A DNA stretch of 64,000 nucleotides from Muribaculaceae bacterium (GTDB lineage Bacteria > Bacteroidota > Bacteroidia > Bacteroidales > Muribaculaceae). The notes below the pieces were generated by a model. The model ran no database searches. It was not told the DNA's origin and saw only the letters and a list, made by a program, of their open reading frames with translations. The stretch covers positions 62,001 to 126,000 of the forward strand of contig JAFZRJ010000014.1 of NCBI GenBank assembly GCA_017619935.1, in the 5' to 3' direction. Shown in pieces: positions 9,341 through 19,000 of this stretch. A program made the translations under genes and the position numbers. The number at the start of each line of letters is the position of its first letter. The first letter of the stretch is position 1.

Positions 9341-11101
9341 TCAGGCGAGACCTAGCCCAAAATCCTTGAGGAATGTAGTGAACTTGGGGTTGTTCTGTTT
9401 GAGACCTTCCACCACTTCGCGCGGAGTCCAAATCCTTTTCTCCGATACCCCCTCGTTCACCTTGATGTCGATGGCCAGCATGTCGTTTTTGACGGCATCG
9501 CGCAAAAACTGCATGATGGAAGCCTTGCGGCTCTCCATGAATTGCACTTGCCCCTGGTTCTCCACATAAATTTCGTAAAGTGTGTCGTTCACTTTCTGCG
9601 GTGTGGCCATGAGCATGGTGTTAATAATCACTTGTTCGTGCGGATGGGCATCGATGTATTGCTGCCATGCCACGAGCAACTGGTTCTCATCAAACGCCTC
9701 ACGCCTCACGGCCGATGCGCTCATGGAGATACCCGAAGGCTCCTCGGCTTGAACGATGTCGTTGGGTTTGTTGATATAGATGCGAGGGGTCGCCGCCATC
9801 ATCTGGCGGCCCGACTTAGGGCGGTCGGCAGCAGGAGGCGAAGCGGTCGTTGGCTGTGGGGCGGGTTTCGGCTGCTGTGGGGCCGAGGCCTGCGATGCCG
9901 GGGCTTTGGTGGCCGTGGTCTGACGGGCAGGGGCCGTGGCGGCAGGAGCCGACTGGATTTTCTGGATGCCCTGTGCCGGAGTCTGCTGGGTGGGCAATGG
10001 CGTGGGAGCCATGATTTGGCACAGCTTCACCAACGTGAGTTCCACAAGCAACTGCTTGCTGGTGGAGGTGCGGTAGTTCAGGTCGCAGGTGTTGCACAGG
10101 TCAAGCGCCCTATAGAAAAACGCTGGGTGAATCTTGGCAGCCTGCTGCACATATTGTTCGCTCACTTCATCGTTCATTTCCAACAAGGTGCGGGTGGCTG
10201 GTGTGCTGGCCACCATCAGGTCACGCAGGTGCTGTGCCAGTCCGTTGACAAAGAACTGGGAGTCGAAGCCCCTGTCACGAATTTCCTTGTAAATGAGCAA
10301 CGACTCAGGCACGTTGCCCGAGAGGAAACACTCCACCAGACGGAAGTAGTAGTCGTAGTCAAGCACATTGAGGTTGTCAATGGCGCTCCTATAAGTGATA
10401 TTCCCCTCGCTGGAAGCCGTGACCTGGTCGAAAATGGAGAGGGCGTCACGCATACCGCCGTCGGCCTTTTGGGCGATGACGTTGAGGGCGGCTGGCTCGG
10501 CTTGGATATGTTCTTCCTCACAGATGTACTGCAGCTGTTTGACGATATCACTCACGGTGATGCGCGTGAAATCGTAGATTTGGCAGCGCGAGAGAATGGT
10601 GGGAATCACCTTCTGTTTCTCGGTGGTGGCAAGGATGAAGATGGCATATTCGGGCGGCTCCTCAAGTGTCTTGAGGAAAGCGTTGAACGCCGCTTGCGAA
10701 AGCATGTGCACCTCATCGATGATATACACTTTATACCGACCGGTCTGAGGCGGAATACGTACCTGTTCGGTCAGGTTGCGGATGTCGTCCACGCCATTGT
10801 TGCTGGCGGCATCCAGTTCGATGATATTGAACGACTGCTGCTCGTTGAAGGCGCGGCACGAATCACACTCGTTGCAGGCCTCGCCGTCAGGAGTGATGTT
10901 GGTGCAGTTGATGGTCTTCGCAAAGATGCGGGCGCAAGTAGTCTTGCCCACGCCACGAGGACCGCAGAACAAGTAGGCGTGCGCCAAGCGACCGCCGGCA
11001 ATCGCCGACTTGAGCGTGTGGGTGAGCGCGTCCTGCCCCACCACCGTGCGGAATGTTGACGGACGGTACTTTCGTGCCGAAACGATGTATTGTTGTGCCA
11101 T
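9341..11101 (-). CDS. dnaX: DNA polymerase III subunit gamma/tau
   Basis: DnaX is the clamp-loader ATPase of the replicative polymerase. The N-terminal AAA+ domain has Walker A GPRGVGKTT (47-55), a four-cysteine zinc module (C66, C76, C79, C82) and the Walker B-type DEVHMLS. Domain III follows. A Pro/Ala/Gln-rich linker (about 385-440) precedes the C-terminal tau region. It is 586 residues long, normal for Bacteroidales. A TAACTTTG promoter lies directly upstream. Whether a shorter gamma form is made by frameshifting cannot be decided here. Confidence 0.95.
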   Translation of the reverse strand: MAQQYIVSARKYRPSTFRTVVGQDALTHTLKSAIAGGRLAHAYLFCGPRGVGKTTCARIFAKTINCTNITPDGEACNECDSCRAFNEQQSFNIIELDAASNNGVDDIRNLTEQVRIPPQTGRYKVYIIDEVHMLSQAAFNAFLKTLEEPPEYAIFILATTEKQKVIPTILSRCQIYDFTRITVSDIVKQLQYICEEEHIQAEPAALNVIAQKADGGMRDALSIFDQVTASSEGNITYRSAIDNLNVLDYDYYFRLVECFLSGNVPESLLIYKEIRDRGFDSQFFVNGLAQHLRDLMVASTPATRTLLEMNDEVSEQYVQQAAKIHPAFFYRALDLCNTCDLNYRTSTSKQLLVELTLVKLCQIMAPTPLPTQQTPAQGIQKIQSAPAATAPARQTTATKAPASQASAPQQPKPAPQPTTASPPAADRPKSGRQMMAATPRIYINKPNDIVQAEEPSGISMSASAVRREAFDENQLLVAWQQYIDAHPHEQVIINTMLMATPQKVNDTLYEIYVENQGQVQFMESRKASIMQFLRDAVKNDMLAIDIKVNEGVSEKRIWTPREVVEGLKQNNPKFTTFLKDFGLGLA

Positions 11102-11126
11102 AGAAAATGCTGTTTTGATTTGGTGA

Positions 11127-11158
11127 CAAAGTTACTGAATTATCTTCAATTATGCAAA
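11127..11158 (-). promoter_or_regulatory. Promoter of dnaX
   Basis: The minus-strand TAACTTTG (11127-11134) lies 20 nt from TTTG (11155-11158), immediately before the dnaX start. Confidence 0.65.
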
Positions 11159-11172
11159 CCCCTCCCGACGCG

Positions 11173-11997
11173 CTAGTCGTTGTCGGCACTGGCGTAACGG
11201 GTTGCGGAGGCGCGCTGCGAAGCGGTGGCTGCTACCCTGCCGCCAGCCGACTGGGCTTGCCGCTGTGCATAGCGGTCGGCGCGCTCACGCTTCTCACGCT
11301 CGTGCTTTTCTTTTTTCCTGCGCTCCAGCGACTTGCGCTCGGCCTCGCGGGCCTGCCTGATGGCCTCTTTTTTGAGTTTTTCCTGTTCTTTCTTATAGGC
11401 TTTTTCTTCGGCCGTGGCATTCGGGTCGTCGGCCGTGGCGAAGATGGGTTTTCCGGTGCTCAACAAGTGCAGTTGGTACTGTTCAATGATGTTGATGAGT
11501 TTCTGAGGATAGAGGGGATCCTCGGCATAACCACATTCGCGCAGCCCTTCGGCCCAACCGCGATAGTCGGTCACATCGAGTTCGTAGAGTTTGCCGTAAC
11601 GCTTACCCTTGAGGAAACGGGCATGGTCAAGAAACGAATCCTCGGCGCAGCCATACTTGCGATAGCAGGTGCGGTTGGTCGAGTCGCCATAGCACACCAC
11701 TTCGCCATGCCAACTGAAATCCTTGATGCCAAAGTGGTTGTTGCCGTTGATGGCGAGTCCACTGCGGCCAGCACCACTCTCCAGCAAGCCTTGAGCCAGC
11801 GTGATGCTGGCCGGTATGCCGAATGCACTCTCATGCTGCAAAGCCATTGCCTTGTAACGCTCAATATAAGCCTTATAATCGTTTCTTAGCGCCTGTGAGG
11901 CCGCCGAAAATGCAAAAAACGCCACGAAAATGCAGCAAATTACCGTTTTTTGTTTGAGACTTAAAAAATTATCAATAATTTTGCAAGGACTAATCAT
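11173..11997 (-). CDS. Exported glucosaminidase (GH73 / FlgJ-like)
   Basis: The product has an N-terminal hydrophobic signal or anchor (TVICCIFVAFFAFSAASQA) and a GH73-type muramidase/glucosaminidase domain. Recognisable parts are PASITLAQGLLESGAGRSGLA with the likely catalytic Glu, then NNHFGIK and YRGWAEGLRECGYAEDP. A long Lys/Arg/Glu-rich basic C-terminal tail follows (about 200-274). It should cleave peptidoglycan in the periplasm. The longer start at 12027 is rejected because the likely promoter -7 box (12030-12037) would leave no leader. The start at 11997 (MISPCK) is preferred and 12006 is possible. It faces cytidine deaminase head to head. Confidence 0.85.
   Translation of the reverse strand: MISPCKIIDNFLSLKQKTVICCIFVAFFAFSAASQALRNDYKAYIERYKAMALQHESAFGIPASITLAQGLLESGAGRSGLAINGNNHFGIKDFSWHGEVVCYGDSTNRTCYRKYGCAEDSFLDHARFLKGKRYGKLYELDVTDYRGWAEGLRECGYAEDPLYPQKLINIIEQYQLHLLSTGKPIFATADDPNATAEEKAYKKEQEKLKKEAIRQAREAERKSLERRKKEKHEREKRERADRYAQRQAQSAGGRVAATASQRASATRYASADND
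11953..11983 (+). promoter_or_regulatory. Promoter of cdd, inside the divergent gene
   Basis: TTTG (11953-11956), 19 nt, TAATTTTG (11976-11983). It lies within the 5' coding part of the divergent glucosaminidase gene. Confidence 0.65.
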
Positions 11998-12007
11998 TGT
12001 TATCATT

Positions 12008-12475
12008 ATGGTAGAAAAGAAAATCACTACAAAGATACAAGTTCTTGCTTACACTGAACTCAACGAAACCGAAAAAAAACTCGTTGACCTGGCAAAAGAG
12101 GCCACAAAGGGCAGTTATGCACCTTACAGCAACTTCCATGTGGGGGCTGCCATCTTGCTTGAAAATGGGGTGATGATTAAGGGCGCCAACCAGGAAAACG
12201 CGGCATTTGCCGGTATCTGCGGCGAACGTAGCGCGTTTTATAACGCCGGCGCCAATTATCCAGGGGTGGACATCACGCTGGTGGCTATCACCGCTTTCAC
12301 CAATGGTGACTTTGTGGACGACCCCTGCTCGCCTTGCGGCATGTGTCGGCAGGCAATGCTGGAATTTGAGAAAAACGCCAAGCAACCCATTCAAGTACTG
12401 CTGGTGGGCAAGAAAGCCATCTACAAGCTCAACAGTGTGGCCGACCTGCTGCCACTGAGCTTTGTCGACTTCTGA
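12008..12475 (+). CDS. cdd: Cytidine deaminase
   Basis: This pyrimidine-salvage enzyme deaminates cytidine and deoxycytidine to uridine and deoxyuridine. The 155-residue product (start ATG at 12008, read from its promoter) has the zinc and catalytic residues C71-G-E73 and the pair C110/C113 in PCGMCRQ, plus the substrate loop SNFHVGAA. Longer upstream frames are rejected because they would begin before the transcription start. Its end touches the histidine kinase gene, and an MBL-fold hydrolase follows, suggesting one operon. Confidence 0.94.
   Translation: MVEKKITTKIQVLAYTELNETEKKLVDLAKEATKGSYAPYSNFHVGAAILLENGVMIKGANQENAAFAGICGERSAFYNAGANYPGVDITLVAITAFTNGDFVDDPCSPCGMCRQAMLEFEKNAKQPIQVLLVGKKAIYKLNSVADLLPLSFVDF
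12030..12063 (-). promoter_or_regulatory. Promoter of the glucosaminidase, inside cdd
   Basis: The minus-strand TATCTTTG (12030-12037) has a possible TTG 23 nt away (12061-12063). It lies within the cdd coding sequence. Confidence 0.5.
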
Positions 12476-12500
12476 CACACTTCTCGCTAACGCCTGTGTA

Positions 12501-13714
12501 GTGAAGGTTCACAATATATACGATTCACGGCGCATCTGGAAAATCACCCTGATTGCCGTGTCGCTCATCTTGGTGGTGGGCTTTATCTATATTTCCAACC
12601 GACTTGTGAAAGCGCTCGCCGCACAGGAACGTGAACGCATGGAAATCTGGGCCAACGCGACCAAAGAACTAGCCAGCACAGGCAACGAAGGCAGCGCTCC
12701 GGCCGACGTCGATTTCCTTTTCTCCATCATCGAGAGCAATCACACCATTCCCGTGATGTGGGTGGATGAGAACGACAACATCATCATGCACCGCAACTTT
12801 CATCTGCCCGAACCGGTCGACAGCGCCGCGCTATTCGACATCTCCCCCGCCAACAAGGACTATCTGGAGCGGAAACTGGCGCGAATGAAAAAATCGACCA
12901 ACGTCATCGAGATGAAAATCGACGATGCCACCACACAGCACATCTACTATGATGACTCCACCACCTTGCGACAACTGGCGTGGTTCCCCTATATCCAACT
13001 AGCGGTAATGCTCATTTTCATCGGGGTAGCTTACTTCGCCCTCATCAGCGTCAAGCGAGCCGAGCAAAACCGCGTGTGGGTGGGTCTGTCAAAGGAGACG
13101 GCGCACCAGCTGGGCACACCCATCTCGTCGCTCATGGCATGGACACAACTGCTGGGCTCGATGGGAGTGGACCAAGACATAGTCACGGACATGGACAAAG
13201 ATGTGCACCGATTAAGCGTGATTGCCGACCGTTTCTCAAAAATCGGCTCTATGCCCGACAAGGAACTCACCTTCATCAACGAGGCTGTGCGTGAGAGCCT
13301 AGGCTACATGAGTTCGCGCATCCCCAACCGAGTGAAACTCAACATCCACACTTCGGACAAAGACAACTGCGGCATCATGCTGTGCCAGTCGCTGTTTGAG
13401 TGGGTTATGGAAAACCTCACAAAGAATGCCGTCGACGCCATGGAAGGCGAGGGGCAACTCGACATCACCGTGAGCCGTCTCGACCACCTGGCCCTCATCT
13501 TGGTCAAAGACACCGGCAAGGGCATCCCGCGCAAAAACTTCAAGAACGTGTTCAACCAGGCTTTACCACCAAGAAACGGGGTTGGGGTTTGGGACTCACC
13601 CTTGTCAAGCGCATCATTGAGGAATACCATGGTGGACGCATCTATATAAAGGACAGCGAAGTGGGACACGGCACCACCTTTGCCATCGAACTACCCATCG
13701 TCGATAACGAATAA
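12501..13714 (+). pseudogene. Sensor histidine kinase interrupted by a one-base frameshift
   Basis: The preferred start is GTG 12501 (MKVHNIYDSRRIW); a TTG at 12462 would overlap cdd. The product has two membrane helices (about 11-32 and 158-180) around a periplasmic sensor, an H-box (ETAHQLGTPISS) and an HATPase domain. After [17 protein letters not shown] the frame goes wrong at 13554-13557 (AACCAGG). With one more C it continues as [20 protein letters not shown] and ends normally at 13714 with ELPIVDNE. As written, the frame runs on to a stop at 13649 and loses the G2 ATP-lid motif. This is either a real inactivating mutation or a sequencing error in a C run. No response regulator is adjacent. 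Confidence 0.8.
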
Positions 13715-13726
13715 CCCCCTAGTGCT

Positions 13727-14533
13727 ATGAATACAACCCTCACCATGCTAGGTACCGGCAACGCCATGTGCATGCGGTGTTTCAACACCTGCTTCTACTT
13801 GCGTGCGGCCAGTGGTGGACTGCTGGTGGATGCGGGCGGCGGCAACGGCATTTTCCGCCAACTTCACAGGGGGAGAGTCGCCATCGAGGAGATTCACCAC
13901 CTCTTTGTCACCCACTGCCACACCGACCACATCATGGGTGTGGTGTGGCTCATCCGCAAGATTTCGCCCATGATTTACAAGGGCAAGTTCCCCGGTACCC
14001 TCACCATCTACGGCCATGACGAGGTGATTCACGCCATTCGCGTGATGTGCGATTTGATGGTGCCGGCTAAAATCACCAGCGCCCTCGACCACACGATTCT
14101 CCTGCGCACGGTGACCGACGGCGAACAACTTACGATAGCCGACATGCCCTTCACCTTCTTCGACATCGCTTCGACCAAAGCCAAACAATATGGCTTCCGC
14201 ATGACGCTGCCCGACGGGCAGTCGCTGGCATGTCTGGGCGATGAGCCTTATCAACCGTCGAGCGAGAAATATGTGCGTGGCTGCGACTGGCTCTTGTGCG
14301 AGGCCTTCTGCTGCTACAAGCATCGCCAGCAATTCAACCCCTACGAAAAGAACCACAGTACGGCGCTCGACGCGGGACGTCTTGCACAAGAACTAGGAGT
14401 GAAAAACCTCGTGCTCTACCACACCGAGGACCGCTACCTCGCAACCCGCCGCCTCATCTATACCGACGAGGCAACGCAGCACTTCACCGGCCGCATCTTC
14501 GTCCCCGACGACCTCGAAACCCTCCAACTATAA
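13727..14533 (+). CDS. MBL-fold metallo-hydrolase (RNase Z-like)
   Basis: The 268-residue product has the metal motif THCHTDH (62-68), LGTGNA at the start, a later Asp in CLGDEP, and the C-terminal His in LVLYHTED. This is the metallo-beta-lactamase layout closest to RNase Z/ElaC-like hydrolases. No exosite arm is obvious, so tRNA processing is not established and another phosphodiesterase or hydrolase role is possible. It starts 12 nt after the kinase gene and ends before a strong hairpin, so it is the last gene of the cdd operon. Confidence 0.85.
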   Translation: MNTTLTMLGTGNAMCMRCFNTCFYLRAASGGLLVDAGGGNGIFRQLHRGRVAIEEIHHLFVTHCHTDHIMGVVWLIRKISPMIYKGKFPGTLTIYGHDEVIHAIRVMCDLMVPAKITSALDHTILLRTVTDGEQLTIADMPFTFFDIASTKAKQYGFRMTLPDGQSLACLGDEPYQPSSEKYVRGCDWLLCEAFCCYKHRQQFNPYEKNHSTALDAGRLAQELGVKNLVLYHTEDRYLATRRLIYTDEATQHFTGRIFVPDDLETLQL

Positions 14534-14572
14534 CATCGTTAAGTCATCCACTTCAAACAATACGAAATAAAG

Positions 14573-14602
14573 CCCATTACACCTTCACCAAGATGTAATG
14601 GG
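14573..14602. terminator. Bidirectional terminator between MBL hydrolase and pfkA
   Basis: CCCATTACA pairs with TGTAATGGG, with an inner CTT/AAG stem. T-rich sequence follows on the plus strand and A-rich sequence precedes it. Confidence 0.75.
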
Positions 14603-14634
14603 TTTACTCTTTTATCCTTCACAGATGAAATATC

Positions 14635-15615
14635 TCAGATGGAGAGGCGGCGCAGGGTCTCGACCAGGTCGCGGTCGATGGGCTTGTCCTTGCGAATGGC
14701 CTTGGAGAACGGCACATACACAATCTGGTCGTTGTGGTCGCCAATCATCACGTTGCGCTGGCCTTCAATCAGGGCGTCGATAGCAGCGGCTCCCATGCGC
14801 GTGGCAAGAATGCGGTCTTGCGCAGTGGGCGACCCGCCACGCTGCAAGTGACCGAGGATAGTCACGCGGGTGTCGTACTGCGGATACTCCGTGCGGACAC
14901 GCTCGGCCAATCCCATGGCGCCTCCCGTGATGGGACTTTCGGCCACAAGCACGATGCTGGAGTTCTTGCTGTTACGGAATCCATTCTCAATGAGTTCAGC
15001 CAACTGGTCAACTTCAATGCTAATTTCAGGAATAATGGCCGCTTCGGCTCCTGTAGCGAGCGCTCCGCTCAAGGCCAGGAAGCCAGCTGTGCGTCCCATA
15101 ACTTCAATAAAGAACAACCGCTCATGGCTGGTGGCCGTGTCGCGAATGCGGTCAACGCACCACATGATGGTGTTCAGCGCTGTGTCGTAGCCGATGGTGT
15201 GGTCGGTACCATAGAGGTCATTGTCGATGGTAGCAGGAAGGCCCACGATGGGCACATCAAATTCGCTGGCAAACTGTCGTGCACCACTCAACGAGCCGTC
15301 ACCACCGATGACAATCAGCGCATCAATTTCATGCTGCTTCATGACATCGTAGGCATGCTGGCGACCTTCTTCGGTCATAAATTCCTTGCAACGGGCGGTT
15401 TTCAGGATGGTACCACCATGCTGGATGATGTTGCTCACATTTTGCGGCTTGAAATCAACAATCTCGTTGGATATCAGTCCACGATAACCGCGATAGATGC
15501 CTTTCACCTTAAATCCGCTATAAATTGCCGAACGTGTCACCGCACGAATGGCCGCATTCATACCCGGCGCGTCGCCTCCCGAGGTCAGGATGCCTATTGT
15601 CTTGATTGTTGCCAT
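14635..15615 (-). CDS. pfkA: ATP-dependent 6-phosphofructokinase
   Basis: PfkA phosphorylates fructose 6-phosphate to fructose 1,6-bisphosphate with ATP, the committing step of glycolysis. It shows [15 protein letters not shown] (about 10-24), GGDGS (ATP binding), [20 protein letters not shown] with the catalytic Asp, and [11 protein letters not shown]. The 326 residues fit the short bacterial form. Gly in GGDGS supports ATP rather than pyrophosphate as donor. It is monocistronic with its own promoter. Confidence 0.96.
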   Translation of the reverse strand: MATIKTIGILTSGGDAPGMNAAIRAVTRSAIYSGFKVKGIYRGYRGLISNEIVDFKPQNVSNIIQHGGTILKTARCKEFMTEEGRQHAYDVMKQHEIDALIVIGGDGSLSGARQFASEFDVPIVGLPATIDNDLYGTDHTIGYDTALNTIMWCVDRIRDTATSHERLFFIEVMGRTAGFLALSGALATGAEAAIIPEISIEVDQLAELIENGFRNSKNSSIVLVAESPITGGAMGLAERVRTEYPQYDTRVTILGHLQRGGSPTAQDRILATRMGAAAIDALIEGQRNVMIGDHNDQIVYVPFSKAIRKDKPIDRDLVETLRRLSI

Positions 15616-15640
15616 AATTCTTGAATCTTGATAGTTAAAG

Positions 15641-15671
15641 CAAAATTACAACTTTTCGCTCTCACCACAAA
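15641..15671 (-). promoter_or_regulatory. Promoter of pfkA
   Basis: The minus-strand TAATTTTG (15641-15648) lies 19 nt from TTTG (15668-15671). Confidence 0.65.
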
Positions 15672-16070
15672 ATAAAAATCACCTCATTAGCCAATATTAA
15701 CCCAAATCGGCCATTCCGCCCCGTCAACCCGATGTTGTCCTAAATGGTTTTTTAGGGAAAAACAAAGAAAGTTAAACGGTAAGTAGAAAAATACTACTCT
15801 TGTAGTGACGGCCAAATCACTTCAACTACCTTTGACAGGGTAGAGCGTGCGTCGTCCTTGATTTCAACTTCTGGGGCCATTTGCCCGATTTTTTATCTCG
15901 ACTGGCTGAAAATTCCCGTTTTTTATCTATCTTTGCCATGTCATTCAGAGTTTTTGCTTGGTTGTTGCAGCACTGAATTAGGTAAAATCTCTGACACGGA
16001 AAAATTCTGGGAAACTTTTGCTCCTCAGAATGTTTAAGGTTTATTACATTACAGCGCTGCGGAATTAAGG
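15672..16070 (+). other. Non-coding region before the C10 protease
   Basis: No credible gene. It contains a small inverted repeat ACTAC-tctt-GTAGT (15793-15807), a TACCTTTG box (15827-15834) and a TATCTTTG box (15928-15935). The last is the best candidate -7 element for the protease gene and would give a leader of about 130 nt. No riboswitch fold was recognised. Confidence 0.4.
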
Positions 16071-19000
16071 ATGAGCAAGAAAAACATGAAACGAATACTT
16101 AACTTTGTCACACTTGTCATAACAATGGCCACAGTTGCCACGGCAGAACCAGTTAGCATAGATTCGGCTCAGTCCATAGCCACACGAGTATTGTCATTCT
16201 CACACCCGGCAAGTGGTAAACGCTTGGCGAAGGGTATCACGCCTCAAGTTCAGCAACTGAAAGTGCCATCGTTGGAGGGCAGCGACAAGGAGCATCCTGC
16301 GTTCTATGTCTTTACTCGCACCAATGGCAAGGGGTTTGCCATCATCGCTGGCGATGATACGATGACTCCCTTGATTGGTTATTCACTCGACGGCACCTTT
16401 TCCACTGATTCGCTCCCATGCGCATTGGAGACGTTGCTCCATCGCATCTCCGCGCACCGCTCACCCAGCCGCAAGGTAGGGCCCCTCGAGCCAGGGAATG
16501 TGCTGGTGGAACCATACCTTAAAACAACGTGGGATCAAGACGAACCCTACAGCTGGCTCACGTCCACTTACACCTTCGAAAACAAATATATCATGCACTA
16601 CCCCACCGGCTGCGTACCCACGGCAACCGCCCAGGTGATGAAATACTACCAATGGCCGACTACCAGCTACTATCGTCGCTACGACTGGGACCACATGAAG
16701 AACAACTATAAATACTATACCCGCACCGAAGGCATGGCAGTGGCTACCCTTATGCGTGACCTTGGCAGGATAATGGGCACAATCTACACAGAATCAGCCT
16801 CCTCCACCTATTATAACGCCCTATACAGTATTCCCGGTTATAAATGTACCGAGTTGTCCTCCGTTAATGATTGTAAGGAATACATTGGCAAGGGACCCTT
16901 GCTGATTGCAATTAGTGGTGGTATGAACCATGCTGTGGTAATTGACGGACTTGATGACCAGGACTACTTTCATGTAAACTGGGGGTGGGGCGGCAGTTGC
17001 GACGGCTATTACGTCTTGACCGACATGGCCATCGAGTGGCGTGATAGCGAAATTCACCCTAGAATGATTTTGGGATATTATATGGAACCCGATGCTGAGG
17101 TGGCACCGGTAACACTCGTCGCCTCCGAGGGTGTAACCGTGGACCGTGCAAAAGCATCTGTCGGCGACGAGGTGAAGGTGACCATGCATGGTGTCACGCA
17201 GCTCTCGAGGAAACCATTCAACGGCTATATCGGAGTGTGCGTTACCAGCAACAAGGAGTCGGAAGCGGGTAATTATTATTCTTTCACCTTAGGCAAAAAC
17301 GGCAAGCAAGGGTTTGCCAAAAACAATGTCTTCAGCGACTGCCGGGTGCACTGGGACAGTAGCCACGACGGCGAGGATGTCACTATCACGATTAATATGC
17401 AAAATGTTGGTGACGAGGGTACTTACTATCTCGTGCCTATCAGCTGCGATGAGAGTGAGGGCACGGGCGACAACATGAATGACTACCACCAATGGGTGCA
17501 CATTGCAGATGGTGCGACTCCTGATGACGTACCTTTTAGCTGGAATGGCCATACTGCAGAATTCACACAGTCCGTGAGCGAGGACATCAGAGTATCAGCA
17601 GATATCATCACCGCCTCCACCTATCGACAGGGTGGTGAGTCGCAGATTGTGGCGCGTGCGGTCAATGATGGTTCCACCGATTTTAACGGCACACTCACCC
17701 TCACGCTCGCCCCTGCCGACGGCAAAGGTACCGTCAAAACCATGGATATGGATTTCTATGCGCCTGCCGGACAGGCGCAGTACATCACGCTTGCCACCCA
17801 ATTTGACTTTACGGGTACATACCGCATCACCCGTTATGAATTATCTCGCACTAATTTGGCGGGGGTCAAAACCACTTATGCCAATGCTGACTACGACGGT
17901 GTGCCGTTCGAGGTTTACCCCACCACCGCCGATGTGGATGACTCTTTTATAATTAGTACATATTCGATGATAAATGAGAATATGTATGCTTCTGAGGAGA
18001 AAGATGAGGTATGGGTCTATCTCAGAGGAGAATATGGCAAGATTATCCATACCGACAATGTGGTAATGGAGTTTGTCGCGATGCCCATCGCAGGTGGGCG
18101 GCAACAGAATATGGGGAGATTCACTTGGGAAAAAGAAGATGGAGTGAATCAAACTAGCAATTTAAAATTGAACGCTCGCAATCTGACGCCCGGCTCCTAC
18201 GTCGTAGTGGGCTTTATGCAGATAGGCAATACCACGCGGCTTCTTGTAGAATCCAGCAACCTCAATCAACGAATCATCAATGTGCTGGACCCCGGAATTG
18301 AAATTCCCACACTCAAGATACTTAGTTACAAGCCACTTGGCACCTGCTACAAGGGTCAGTACAACACCGTAGCCTTGCAAGTGGAGAACACCGATGATGT
18401 GGATTTTGTGGGAGAAGCATCCCTGCCATGGAGCTATAGTGAACAGAATACGCATATGACGGTGGTTGGCACTTTCTGTGTCAGAGCGCATGATCAGGGT
18501 ACCATCTTCTTGAGATTTAAGAAGTATAACGACACGGGAAAGCAAGGGAAAGAGGCATTGTCCTATGTGATGACTACCAATGACACGAAATTTAATGTGG
18601 CATTTGACGGAGAAAGAAATATCGTGCTCGATTTTGAGGAAAAACCCGAAGACAACCCCACCACTTTCTGCGATGCGCTCTTCTATTTCAAGGACGACCC
18701 AATGGTGGAATATATTCCTTCCAAACTGGTTTCAACCGTCAAACGCACCATTTACCGCGATGACAAAGCGGTGCTTTCCTTGCCTGAGATTTCCGTTGGG
18801 CAGTGGGACGCTATTCAACCCGCTCTCGACGACATAAAAGACCTTCCGCAGGGTGCCTACTGGATGAAGGCCGAATTCACCCTCGCCAGTGACGCCTCGA
18901 AGCAAACACGCATCTATCCAATTTACCTTACTGACGGAGTGCCGGCATTCGTGTTTAACGCTGTGAAGTTTGTTCTAAGTCATGACCTGACGGTTGCCGA

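Noticed and set aside
9542-11059. 505-codon open frame on the plus strand opposite dnaX
   Set aside because: It runs antisense to dnaX and has a His/Arg/Val-rich composition typical of a shadow frame.
12462-12500. TTG start at 12462 for the histidine kinase
   Set aside because: It overlaps the cdd stop and adds a stretch without conserved features. The GTG at 12501 is more likely.
15672-16070. A riboswitch before the C10 protease
   Set aside because: No conserved riboswitch core recognised; only small inverted repeats and promoter boxes.
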